The notes under the pieces were generated by a model. That model ran no database searches and was not told the origin of the DNA. It worked only from the letters and a program-made list of their open reading frames with translations. A program made the translations under genes and the position numbers. From NCBI GenBank assembly GCA_946894095.1, contig OX335660.1:9553001-9617000 (forward strand): DNA of 64,000 nt, written 5' to 3'. Positions 41,992 to 54,350 of this stretch are shown one piece after another (within the stretch, counting starts at the first letter, position 1; the number at the start of each line of letters is the position of its first letter). This DNA comes from Incurvaria masculella. Taxonomy: Eukaryota; Arthropoda; Insecta; Lepidoptera; Incurvariidae.

Positions 41992-44198
41992 GAAAACGTG
42001 GAGTCAAAAAATGTGACAACCCTAAGGACAATGTCCAAGATACACGGACGTTGCGGAACCGACACTATGGTGTGGTCCGTGCGCGCCCACCGCGCATGCG
42101 CCGCCGCCGTGAATACTCCGAGCCCTACACAGTTCGACCACACGCATAGATACATTTGCGAATGGATTTTGTTGATTAGAAATGTAATATTTGATTACTA
42201 ACAGTTTTAATTACTAAAGTATTAGATTGACTACGTATTTCGCATACTCTATGTAACGTGTTAAAGGCTAAGCTACATAATGCTCTGGAGTGGGAAGTGG
42301 TGAACATTACTTTTTTTTGTTCTCGGTAGAGATGACAAGTATCTTTGCTTTGAAGGCAGCGATATGAAATGGGAAGATATGGCATTATCAAATATTGGTT
42401 CCGTCAAATCGTGTTACTGCTAAGATGCACGCGTGCGGGCTATTGGCGTCAAATGGCCTTGGAGTGACAAAGGTAGATACAATGCTTTTTACCGCGAGAG
42501 TGAAAGAGCTAACACTATCATGACTTGTTGGTTAATCGGTGACAAGTTCTAAGCTGCTTTGCTCAATCTCCCCATTAATACCGCTGTTTGAAGGACGTGA
42601 CTTGGTTTTTCACAAAGGATCCTTGATCATTTTGCGCGGCTTGCAAATGACGTCATCGCTATTTGTACAGAAAACACTGTAAACATTTCCGATTCGAACA
42701 CAAATACAAATACAAATGTTTATTTCATTAAGCCATTTTACATACATCATAAAAATCTTACAAACTGCATATCTGTTATTATATAAAGCTAATATAGGCA
42801 AACACACATCTCTATTAAATGGTATGGTCAACACGGACGGTCTCACCGCGAGCGATATAGGAAGTGGGAAATAAGCAAACACTTTTAAATAGAGTTCGGA
42901 CCAGCAGTCTAGACATAAATTCACATCAATAACTCAGAAAGAAAGATGCAGATTTACACTATAAAGAGCGAAATCATGGCAAAGACAGGACACCAAAGGT
43001 GTTATGGCCACCTTATATTCACGCCCCTTATAACTGCGTGGCAACAATACCACAGGAGAAGCGATCTCGATCGACTTAATTACACAATTAAATCTCCATT
43101 ACTTGGTAATGGCGATAAAATGCCCCATTCAATTTATATCGGGCAAAATATTATATTAGAACATTACGCGGTATGTAGCTGCCAACAAGGGAAAATATTC
43201 TTATTTTTATGTGTATCAAAAAAACTGACTGAGTCAACGGATTTAGCACCATTTTTAAACACACGAAATTTAGCAACTTCGCACTAAGAAACAGTTGCTC
43301 CGGAATCCATGTACATTCCTCTATTAGTACAGAGGACCGAATGTCATACCGTCTTGACAAGAAGTTTTAACTTTCTTAAAGGACCCGAGATTATAAAGAA
43401 GTTAAAATACGATATGAAGTTTTGTCGTAAGAAATAATCAACTAGAACCTTATATATTTTATTTTTATCGAAGTTTAGCGCTTTTCCATAGGCTCGAAGC
43501 AGTTTTTGAATCATGTATTCCACTCAAAAGTAAATGTACTGAAAATGATGGATTTGAAAGTTTCAACTGACTCTGCACAAGGCTGAATTGCAAGCATTTT
43601 CCTTATGTTTGGAAAGAATAAGAACATCTTGAGGTTATGTCATGTTAAGTTACTTCAGGAAAATGAGGATTTCTACGTCGTGCTACTTCAAATAAGCTTT
43701 TTCTGAATTCCACTCAATTCAGCTTTTCGAAATATTAAAACTTTCTTTAGTGCTCGGAAAAGTAGGAGTTGTAGAAGTTCTTAAGTTGCAGAAAAGTTTT
43801 GCACGAACATTGGCCTTAGATGAATTCATCTTCTAAATAAATAAAAAAATAGAACGCGAAACAGCTCTATACTCGAAATGCGCCGTAAATTGATTTAAGA
43901 CAGGACCTTAAAGGCATGTCTTGTTTTGAAGAAGTCTGTAAATTGATGTGTTGTACTGGACACATAGACATTTATTACTTTTACATATCACTGACTGGAT
44001 TCCTGCTCTGACACAGAAGTCTAAAATATTCTATATACCAGAAGACATTGTATTTGTTGGGATGGAGAATATATGCTCACAAGGATGGGGTTAGCAGATG
44101 AGTATGTATTATCTATTGAAATTTCCGAACAGAGTATTTTCTTAGAACCTTCAATATAATAAACGTTACCTCTTAACCAATCAACATAGAAAATAATT

Positions 44199-44389
44199 AT
44201 ACTTACATAACAAATCGGGCCTCGCCCGGGTTGGTACCGTTGCTTTGAATGAAAGATGGTTGAATAGAAAAAAAAAAATCATGTTTTCCATCCAGGTCCG
44301 CCGTTTTCATGTAAAGGAATAGTTTTGGAATTGTATCCAGTTCTTTCCGTAAAATTAAATGTGATGTAAGCCATCTATGACCTTCCATA
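44199..44389 (+). mobile_element. SINE body fragment (plus), unit 2
   Basis: Second copy of 33830-34020. Confidence 0.65.
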
Positions 44390-44401
44390 AAAGAAATATG
44401 T

Positions 44402-44789
44402 CTTTTTTTATGCAACCTGACATGGATGGCTAATACCACACAACTACCGTTATGATATTAGCCTAATACACCACATTCCCGAAGGAATTAGATGCCGTGC
44501 CAGAACCTTCCCTTTATGAGCACGGCTACATTGAACTGGATGGAAAACACGGACAATTTTTCATTGCCGCTTCAACCATAGTTTCATCCCACACGGTGGT
44601 ACCAACCCGGGCGGGCTTAACACTACCACCTAGCAGGGGAAGGGGACCTACAGTTTTACATGGGTTCCGAACCATGGAACAACTTGCATTCGTAACGAAA
44701 TGCACTTAACTAACTCAGAAAGAGAAAGAAAGTGGTGCATGACCGGACGAGGATTTGAACCCAGACCTATCGGATGAAAGGCAAGGTCT
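44402..44789 (-). mobile_element. tRNA-headed SINE, head truncated, unit 2
   Basis: Second copy of 34033-34420. Confidence 0.8.
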
Positions 44790-45234
44790 GTCTGTCTGTC
44801 TTAGGTTATCTACCATAATTTTGTATCAAAATGAAAATAAACACAAAAAAGGATCAGAGTACAACTTTAATCTAATAATTATTAGAAGAAATGATATTTT
44901 TAACAATATAAAAGGAAACACACGAGGTGCATCGCCTCGTATCTCAGTTTCGTCCGATTAGACTTTCACGCATGCCTCCGTTGGGAGCTAATTGACTCCC
45001 AAAACCAGATAACATGACAAATGTTAATAATTTCACAGTTAAACAACGCGATGCTTATTTGTGTACGTTCGACCCGATAAATATACTGAAAGCGACTGCT
45101 GTGAGACCACCATAGGCACTGTGCGCCTTTTGAGTTAAGAATGCAGTGAAATTAGGTGGCAAAAGATTTGATTTTAAAAATTTAAGCTATCGTTTAATCC
45201 ACCGTATCACCAAATCATCAACACCTTGGTGATT

Positions 45235-45287
45235 GATTCTGGATGGGTGACCGTTTGATCGTAAAAGCCGGTGGTCCGAATTCTACC
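45235..45287 (+). mobile_element. 5S-type SINE head fragment, unit 2
   Basis: Second copy of 34866-34918. Confidence 0.6.
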
Positions 45288-45694
45288 TTTTTTTTGTAAT
45301 GGGGCGTGTATAGCTAATACTACACCTCCCGTCACGATATTAACACAATTCATCGCATACAGAAGAAATTAGGTGGCATGCCATTTTCCAGTATTGAACT
45401 GGATGAAAGAACAGATCCATTTTCATTTCCGCTTCAACCATATTTCAATCCCATGCGATGGTACCAACATACTAGGGGAAGGGGGAGCCAGAGTTTTAAA
45501 TGGATTCCGAACAAAGGGGACAGCTTGCAGTCGTTTCAAAATGTACTTCTGCAACTCAGAAAGAGAAATAAAGTCTTGCTTAAACGAAGCGGGGAGTAAA
45601 CCTATGACCTCTCGAATCAGAACATCTACGAGCTGCTCAACGATCTGTCCATCTGGTGCACGTTTGAAATTACCACTGTGGCCGCTTACCTGAT
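45288..45694 (-). mobile_element. Diverged SINE (minus), unit 2
   Basis: Second copy of 34919-35325. Confidence 0.65.
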
Positions 45695-46230
45695 GCCAAT
45701 TCGATGGTTTTAAATGTATCGTTCAATATACGACCAAAGTCTCCTATGAAATGCGTTCTCGTCTCAGACAGAGTCGAGATCGTTTTGCATATAATTAAAA
45801 TAACTCAAAAAATCACCTCGCCCCCCGCTGGGGCGCGCGGCGGGGGCCGGCCGCGCTCGGCCACGGACCCGTGGATCCGCCGCTGACGTATTGCCGTGTT
45901 TGTTTTACACCAACCACCGAGCCGTTCGCTCTTCTCCCTTACTAATGAGACCGACATTACAACAGTACACGGGTGTTTTATGATAACTGTAGATTGGCTT
46001 GATTTATTTTGGTTCACCTTATTTGACCTGGAACATGGGGTACTTGGTTGTCTTTAATATACCTATGTATGTTGCGTAGCCTTTGTTTCCGGGAGTTTCA
46101 TCCAGGAGTCCTGTAGCAAATAGCGAAAATAGGGTCTGGTTCGGTTGATTAAAATTTGTGTTTGTTAAATTTTGTACGATGGTACGGAACCCTATGTGTG
46201 CGAGTTCGACTCACACTTGGCCGGTTTTTT

Positions 46231-46561
46231 TAATTAAATACTTAAATATACCTTAAGTTATATCTGTAACATAAATCGCCTATAACTACGAAATGCAACC
46301 AAATATATTTGTTCAGTTTTGGTATTGGTAAGCAACTATGTACTGATACTTTCATGCTTCGTTATTTGCAGCCATTTACTTTTCCATATATATATTTTGT
46401 CACGATAACAACATTTTCAGGCGCCTTATTTACGTAACGCAACCACTTGGCGCAGGCAGACTGACACATTTAAATTCAGAGGGTTGGTCTTCATCCCATG
46501 AAACCAGTTTGAGCCTTTTACGTTATCGTTACCATTTTTGTCGCGACCTCCTGGTCTATCT
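46231..46561 (+). repeat. Half foldback element, unit 2
   Basis: Second copy of 35862-36192. Confidence 0.75.
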
Positions 46562-46789
46562 AGTCAGTGGAGTTAATATATACACAGACGCTTTATGAAG
46601 GGCTGATCGGAATAACTTGGAATAGCCACGAGTACAACGAGTTTCTGATTCGATCTATGCAAGCACTTATCTCATCATAAGCGTATAGAGTACGCTTGCA
46701 TTGCTTTATGTATGGATATTCCTTATGGAAATTCAGTTTTGCAATAGATTATAGTGATGAAAACATATATGTATATCATTGGAAAACAA

Positions 46790-47124
46790 CGGTTCAGGTG
46801 GTAAGGCCCTCTGAGCGCGGTTAGGTTCTGGATGGGTGACCATTTTTAATCGTTGAGGCTGGTTGTGGTTCGGATTCCACGTAAAACTGTAGGTACCCTT
46901 CCTTACTTACTAGGTGGTAGGGTTAATCCTGCCCGGGTTGGTACCATCGCATTGAATGAAGGATGGTCGAAGCGGCAATGAAAATTGTTCTTGTTTTCCA
47001 TCCAGTTCAATGTAGCCGAGCAATATAAGGAAGGTCCTGGCATGGTACCTAATTCTCATTTGATGTGTTAAGCTTATATCTGATGGTCAGCTCGATCCAC
47101 CCACGTCCAGTTACATAAAAAAAA
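46790..47124 (+). mobile_element. 5S-headed SINE, degenerate-head type, unit 2
   Basis: Second copy of 36421-36755. Confidence 0.78.
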
Positions 47125-48404
47125 CCTTATGCCAAGAAAAATTAGACGCCATATAGCCCAACGGTTTCAACTCTTAAAACAGTTTCCAATATATTCTTAC
47201 ACCCGAAGACAGAATGCTCAGAATGAAGAGTGGTTATAAAACGGCAAGATACTAGAATGTTATAAGTTAATATGCTGCACTTGCTACCTGTTTTATTTCT
47301 CGTGTTTCTGCACACCGGAATCTACCAGTTCAGTCTGGTTACACTGCACATGTCACATAAATAATTATGGATCTAATCTTTGGTAATGGATGTTATTTAT
47401 ATATGGTTTCAGAAATGTTAAGTCATAGAAATCGTACATATGTACCAATAAATGAATACAATATAAAATAATAAGTAACTATACATAATATATAAGTATT
47501 TTTAAATTAATTATAGAAACCAAAAATGTTTGAGTGCAAACATTCGAAGGATGTTTGAATAATAAATTGACTCAACGTAAATAAAAAAATATATTATATT
47601 TAAAAATATTTACGTTAGAGAAGTGAATAAAATCGGTGGTTGTTGAAATATTTATTCCTTATTATTCTTATCATTATGTTATTAATATCACTAGCAGTTT
47701 GCAGCTGTAGCGTCAATTTCATTTCAGTGGACTTGCAATTTTTTTTTATTTTAAGTAGTTATTATTTATCATTCAAATTATATATTTATTTTATTTTATT
47801 TATTGATTATTAATTATTTATTTTATTAATTTGTATTTTTTTATTCGTTTCAGTGCTTATCTAGTCGGTTTTTCAGTGCATTTACAGTTTCAGCACTAAT
47901 GGAGGTCATTAGTATCCGTATAGTAGTAGTATCCGGTAGCTATAGATTAATATAAATAATTATATGCGTCGAATATATTACAGTTTTTATGTAGCAACTA
48001 ATTATAATTATATTCGAAGTTTTGTATTCGGCAATGTCGTTTTATTTAATAACAAATGAAATAGTTATGTGTTAATTTACAGCATGATAAATTAAGTCTC
48101 TATCACCGATTGTATCAAACGTGAGGACATCAGGAATGGTGTTAAGAGTTCCAGTCTATTACTTTCCGTACGATCGTGGCCAGATTAAAGACCTGTAATC
48201 TTAGCTACACAATATCAATACAACCAAGAACAGTTGTATTATGTAGGCATTAGGCACCGCATGAAAAGTGTTTTAACAAATATTATACTGTCAATTCGCC
48301 ACTTTTGTGCTGATTTTTACAAAAAAAATAATGAATTCAAATATATTACAGATATAATTTCATATTTTAGGCTGATCTGTGGTTTATTTTTTTATGCCAC
48401 CGGC

Positions 48405-48591
48405 TTCGTCGTGAAAATTGACTGTCGTGATATTAGCCTAGGAAATCAGGTTGAATGCGAGGATCTTCCTTATATTATCGGCTACATTGAATTGGAAGGA
48501 AAACAAGGACAATTTTCACTGTCGCTTCGACCATGGTTGATTTATTTCGATGCTACCAACCCGAGCTGGATGAAACCTACCACCTTATAAT
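48405..48591 (-). mobile_element. Diverged SINE body (minus), unit 2
   Basis: Second copy of 38036-38222. Confidence 0.65.
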
Positions 48592-48878
48592 AATTTCTAG
48601 TAATCATCCTGAATTAGTGCCAGGACGATTGAAATCCAAAACTGACCTCTCGCTCATTTGCTTGCAACGGGTTCCTGAAAAGGGGCCAATAATCCTATAT
48701 CCTAGTGTGTATGAGTTGTGTATGTGTGAATACAAGTTTTTTGTAGCAATTTTTGATCCATTTAAATTTGATCCTCTCGTGAAACTCTACGATATAGTGT
48801 ATATTAAAAATCCTAGAAATTCTGAAAAAAAAAAGAACCATTTCTGTGATCTTCAACTCTATATGTCTGCTTGTTAAC

Positions 48879-49109
48879 TTTTCACGCCTAAGCCGATAAA
48901 CCTATTTTCATGAAATTTGGTATGTCTGAAGAGAGAGTGGATTTTGGGAAAGGACATTGGCTACTTTATGGGGCAAAAATTTAACTCCTTGGGGTGAAAA
49001 GGGGATGAAAGATTGTATGGGGAACTCATATAACATACAATTTTAGATTCAGTCCGACATCAGTCTGAATCAACATTGACCCGAGCGAATCCGGGTTATA
49101 TAACTAAGC
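48879..49109. repeat. Lepidopteran repeat fragment, unit 2
   Basis: Second copy of 38510-38740; differs at 48891 (A for G). Confidence 0.55.
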
Positions 49110-49560
49110 CTGTTCGAAAAACTGATGAAGCGAATTTATGACTATGTCTTCAATAAATTCACCATCCAAAAGATACCAACGTATTGTTTATTAGGTGCAC
49201 GGTAAATTTTATTTTCCGTAGATGCATATTTCAAGATCACAGCAAACAATTTAACCGGGCTGATTGCACTCCAGAGGCCTAATGCAATTTATTGCAAGCT
49301 GCAGGTGAAACAAGCGAAGCTCGTACATTCAGTGTTTGAAGTCAATTAAGTAAACAAACGAAGGCGAGGTCCTATCAAACCGCCATCTCTGCCAGTAGGA
49401 TACCCGGAATAGATCGAAATTGCACAAGGAAATAAAAACGTTAAAAAGGAATAGCAGTAAGATGTTCGCTATTCCTCGAATATAATTAATTGAAACATTT
49501 ACAGATGAAACGATTTTGTAACAATATAATATAATGATTGTAATTGCACATATATTGTCT

Positions 49561-49759
49561 CATGCGATGGTACTAACCCGGGCGGGAATTACCCTACGAC
49601 CACCTAGTAAATAAGGAATGGAACCAACAGTTTTACGTAAAATCCGATCCAAGGCCAGCCTTAACGATTGAAAATGGTGACCCATCTAGAACCCAACCGC
49701 GCTCAGTGGTGCTTACTCCGCTTTAAGGCTTCGCACCACTGGGCTACCGAGGCTGACAG
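49561..49759 (-). mobile_element. 5S-headed SINE, degenerate-head type (minus), unit 2
   Basis: Second copy of 39192-39390. Confidence 0.78.
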
Positions 49760-50050
49760 AGAAATGTTAAAGGTTAAAGGTTTTCACTCAGTTAGAGTAA
49801 CCTATTTACTTAGTTGGCTCTATTTATCTCAAGAGGTTGTTATTATCGGAATTACCGTTATATTCACTGATGTTTTATTGATATTTTAACATTTCGAAAT
49901 TAGCAGCTCAATGTAGAGGGCACTATGACCGCTACACGTGCAACAAACCCACCTTTTACATCACAACAGCGGTTCGCGAGCGCAGTAGACATTACTCTGG
50001 GCTCTAGCAAAATCTTGGGGACGCTGATGTCGGGCGTGTGTTAATTTTTT

Positions 50051-50619
50051 GTCAGCCTCGGTAGCCCAGCGGCGCGATGCCTTGCGATTCGATAAGTTTG
50101 GTAAGTACCTCTGATGGCGGTTAGGTCCTGGATAGGTGACCATTTTTAACCGTTGAGGCTGGTCGTGGTTCGGATTTCACGTAAAACTGTAGGAAGGGGT
50201 TCCTTACTCACTAGGTGGTAGGGTTGGTACTATCGCATTGAATGAACAATGGTCGAATCGGCAATGAAAATTGTCCGCGTTTTCCATCCAGTTCAATGTA
50301 GCCTAGCAATTATTATCTATTTATTATATTTGCTTAGCAAAAAGTCGAATACATCCAGGAAAAATACTTAACATTAATATACATAGACCAGCGAAGTTAC
50401 GACCAAATTGGTGTCATACAATTTAAATTAACAACATAGAACAAACAAGAAAAGAATAACCTAAAAAAATACGTTCATACAATTAAACGAGTAATAAAAA
50501 ATAAATGATCATAAGGAAGGATCATCTATAAAGAAGGTCCTGGCATGGCGCCTAGTTCCCATGTAATGTCTTAGGGTTATATCTGACGGACAGTTTGGTA
50601 TTAGCCGTCCATGTCAACA
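50051..50619 (+). mobile_element. 5S-headed SINE with internal insertion, unit 2
   Basis: Second copy of 39682-40250; the internal insertion is present in both units, so it predates the duplication. Confidence 0.78.
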
Positions 50620-50855
50620 TACATAATATATTTTTTGCGTATTTTCAATAACTGGTTATACCCGTTTATTCGTCGATTATATTTCCATGCCACTTTAATC
50701 TTTTTTTCTGAATTGATTATTCTGTCCCTTCAAAACAAATATTCGTATTAATCATTACCTTATTTTAAAATTGATCAGAGAAACATACGACTCCATATCG
50801 AGTTTCATATAAAAGTTACATCATGCAAGCATATTTTCTCAGAAATTCTCAAATA

Positions 50856-51263
50856 TTTTTTTTTATGCGACCTGACATGGATGGCTAATACCACACAACT
50901 ACCGTTATGATATTAGCCCAATACATTACATTCCCGAAAGAATTAGGTGCCATGCCAGGACCTTCCCTTTATGAGCACGGCTACATTGAACTGGATGGAA
51001 AACAACGACCATTTTGTCATTGCCGCTTCGATCATCTTTTTATCCAATGCGATGGTACCAACCCGGGCGGGCTTAAACCTTCCACCTAGAAGGGGAAGGG
51101 GACCTACAGTTTTACATGGATTCCGAACCATGGAGCAGCTCGCATTCGTGACGAAATGCATTTATCGAACTCGGAAAGAGAAAGACAGTGGTGCATGTCG
51201 GAATTGAACCCAGGCCTCTGGTACGCTAGGCCAGTCCCCGCGCCACTAGGCTACGAGCCGCTC
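50856..51263 (-). mobile_element. tRNA-headed SINE, full length, unit 2
   Basis: Second copy of 40487-40894. Confidence 0.88.
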
Positions 51264-51747
51264 TCTAAAGCTTATCTAAAGATGTGTTGATTCGTTGTCG
51301 TTTTCTTTGAAGTTGACGTATCGTACTGATCCCGCGGCCTGAATTACCGGCTGGGTGGTGCCACACATCGATTGTGAACGCCTAGGGACCACTGTGCATT
51401 TAACCCGAGTGTTGAAGAACCAATGGACCAATGGAGAGTTAAGGCGCCCTTAAGTCCCATTTAGGTCCCTATCAATCCAACGCGTTAAACATCCAAAGAA
51501 AAGTGGAGGAAAGCGAAGCGAAGTAGTTCAAAGCGTTTATAAAGTTAACGGCGGTAGGAACATGTTAAAGAAGTTTCATTTTAAATAGGTATTTTTTATT
51601 TTAATTCAAATATTAAATGCACTTTACATTTATTTGTTTTATGAAAGTTTTATTATCTACAATTTTAACGTGAAAAACGTTTTGTTTTATATCACCTTGT
51701 GTCTAATGTTCTTCCTCAACAGAGTCGTTACTCTGATAAGAATCTGA

Positions 51748-51902
51748 TAACGTTTAGGGGTAGGGAAACGTTAGATCCTGGAAGACGATTTCGCTATTTC
51801 AATAGCAGTCGCCGAGCAAAATTGTGCCTTGACCAATGGACAAAGAATGCGTTTCTTAAAATTATTAAATCTTAGATTTCCTGTGACTTCACGACATCCT
51901 TA
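51748..51902 (+). repeat. TTAAGG-ended repeat, unit 2
   Basis: Second copy of 41379-41533. Confidence 0.65.
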
Positions 51903-52278
51903 AGGTCGGCCCGTAAGCATCAGAAAATTCCGCCTCCCATGCAAACGTAGTTTACCAATAATTTGAAAACCACTGTTCCAACTTACTTGATATTTGGTGT
52001 CTAATATTAGGCTAAAAATATCTGTGTCTGGATGCCTTTGTTTTTTTCGGTAAATGTATTCTGGGTTAAACAACAGAGAAAACCAAATTTGTTTGAAAAT
52101 TTTCTTTTTTTTTCATTTGGATTTTGGTTTGGATTTTTCAAAAAAAACAAAAGCGTGCAGACACAGATATTTGTTACCTGATATTAGATATTAAATATCG
52201 ATTTAATTCGAATAGCGGTTTCCAAATGATCAGTAAACTACGTTTGTATGGGGAGCATAGCTTACGGGCCGTTCTTAA
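51900..52278. repeat. Intact hairpin MITE spanning the right duplication edge
   Basis: Left end TTAAGGTCGGCCCGTAAGCA, right end GCTTACGGGCCGTTCTTAA. Inner arms AAACGTAGTTTACC / AGTAAACTACGTTT and ATATCTGTGTCTG / CAGACACAGATAT are also inverted, so most of the 379 bp can fold back. TTAA is outermost on both sides. No ORF. The duplication boundary (51960-51964) falls in the left arm. Confidence 0.85.
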
Positions 52279-53169
52279 GAGAGGCAAGCTGACGTATTCA
52301 CGCCACTCAATATGAACAATTCGTTCAAGACAGTGTCCAAAAAGTCTCCTTACTGCTGTAGTAAATATTGAGGTGGCAAAAAACCCATTTTGTTAATTTA
52401 CAGGCACGTCAGCAGATGAAATCATAAAGTTGTCATGCGAATATCATTCTAAAGGTATGGACAAGCAGCATTTCCTAATACAACACAAGGAATAAGAAAT
52501 ACTCAACTTGTCTTTCACATACCTGAAGTTATTAATTTTATAAGATATTTTATAAATGTCAATTTAAATTATGTTATTATGCCCTTAATAATTAATTAAC
52601 TTAAATAATTGTTTACCTTGCATTTTTCCCAAAATAAGTAAGCCTCAAAAAAATATCGTTTTGCATTATCAAAGAAATTAAGGCGCTAGGACTAGCCAAA
52701 TACTCGCGCCATACAAATGCACATTTAAACAAATGTAATAATATGTAGTGAAACGCCTCAGCAAGACCAAATAGAACTCCAGACTGATAATGGATGGTTA
52801 ATATTTTTTGATTCCACCATTTATTTAAATAATAATAATAATAATTTGAAAATAAATGTATACTGTGAATAATAATAAAGTCGATTTTTCACATTAGAAA
52901 TCTGAAAGTAATTTGATTTATAGATATAATCAAAAACAGCATACACGCAGAAACAAATAAATCTATTTGCTTTTAGATTTCTACATTTAGTCAAAATAGT
53001 CGGGAAATGGACACCATTTCTGCAACGTATTTTGTATAGAAAAAGGAAACATACATTAACAAAAATAGGTTTATTCTTAGACAAGTAATCATATATTGTA
53101 AGAATGATACTTCTAATCGTCTGACTTAGTTAGTTAACTGAGGGTGCCTCGTCTAACTTTGCGATTTGG
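52279..53169. other. Unassigned AT-rich DNA
   Basis: No gene or repeat recognised; an AATAATAATAAT tract is at about 52830. Confidence 0.4.
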
Positions 53170-53372
53170 CTAGTACCAGGGCCTTAACCTAAGAAACCTC
53201 ATAGGAACTAGGTACTGTATCAGGACCTTATGTTCCACGCCTACATTGAACTGTATGGAAAACACTGACAATTTTTATTGCCCCTTCGACCACCGTTCAT
53301 TCAATGCGATGGTACGACTTCACTAAGTAAGTAAGGAATATGAATCAGTTTAACGTGCAATCCGAAAAGAAT
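53170..53372 (-). mobile_element. SINE body fragment (minus)
   Basis: ATAGGAACTAGGTACTG, CATTGAACTGTATGGAAAAC and CGACCACCGTTCATTCAATG identify the 5S-type body. Head absent. Confidence 0.7.
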
Positions 53373-53948
53373 ATTCGTTAAACAATATCGGTGCTTATAA
53401 TTGTATAATTGTTACCAAAAGTCAAAGTATTTTAGCTATTCATCTTTTCCTTCAACAGGAGGTGTATCCTTTAATCTTTGGTCGACTGTACAATAGGTAT
53501 TTGGCAACCATGGCGCTATGAACAGATCAACAATTGGCAAATAGGTTATGCGCTATGATTGATCGCAGACTACTTATGTAAATTCGATCGAAAACATGCT
53601 CTCACGCCAAAGATATCTAAGTAGTTAGCATTAAAATCTAATATTTCAGCTTGTAATGATTGTGCCGGCCGCCTTTTTGAACACGACGTGTCACTTTATT
53701 GCACCTCTTAATTCGTTTAAAGGTCATTAGGAGCTGCTAACGAGTGTAGCAGAGTATATAATATCCAACTTCATTATATTAAATCATGCGAGACAAAAAA
53801 AAAATTAATGACATAGATGTCATTAGTTGGATATAAAAAAATTGAACAGGAGGAATGAATAATTCCTTTTTTTACACGATCGCCTTCCAAATCTGCTGGA
53901 TATCCTTGAAAGTCGGAGGTCAGTATTATCTAGACCCTAGATCGAGCA
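53373..53948. other. Unassigned DNA
   Basis: Nothing recognised. Confidence 0.4.
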
Positions 53949-54270
53949 TTTTTTTTGTTAACTGGATATGGATGGCTGGATATAATGGCCCCATCTTGAT
54001 ATAAGTTCTACACAAAGCATTCTCGAAGGAATAAAGTTTTATGACAGGAGCGTTTCATGCAATTTGGTGTTACCAACCCGTGCAGGCCACCTTCCACCTA
54101 TTAAGGGCAGGGGACCTACAGTTTTAAAAGGATATCTAACCAAGGAACAGCTCGCATTCATGACGAACTGCACTTACCCAACTCGTAAAGAGAAAGAAAG
54201 TGATGAATTAAAGAAGCGCGGATCAAACCAAGACTTCTGGCATAGAAGGCAAGTGCCCGCACCCCTGAGT
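53949..54270 (-). mobile_element. Old tRNA-type SINE (minus)
   Basis: AACTGGATATGGATGGCTGG, GTTACCAACCCGTGCAGGCC, GGACCTACAGTTTTAAAAGG and CGTAAAGAGAAAGAAAGTGA keep the order of the body. The head is degenerate. It lies directly upstream of the LINE ORF at 54351. Confidence 0.65.
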
Positions 54271-54350
54271 CAAAAGTTTGGAAGATTACTCAACACATCA
54301 GAAAAAAACCTCTCTTTTCTGTGGCAATAACATAATGACATGAATGTAGC

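Larger units (their letters stand above)
41592..51960. repeat. Tandem duplication, unit 2 (10,369 bp)
   Basis: Head-to-tail second copy. ATTT at 41592-41595 and 51961-51964 (and 31223-31226) is shared at both breakpoints. The right edge is continuous with the rest of a hairpin MITE (to 52278), so the right end keeps the ancestral context and the internal junction is the new one. Confidence 0.97.
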
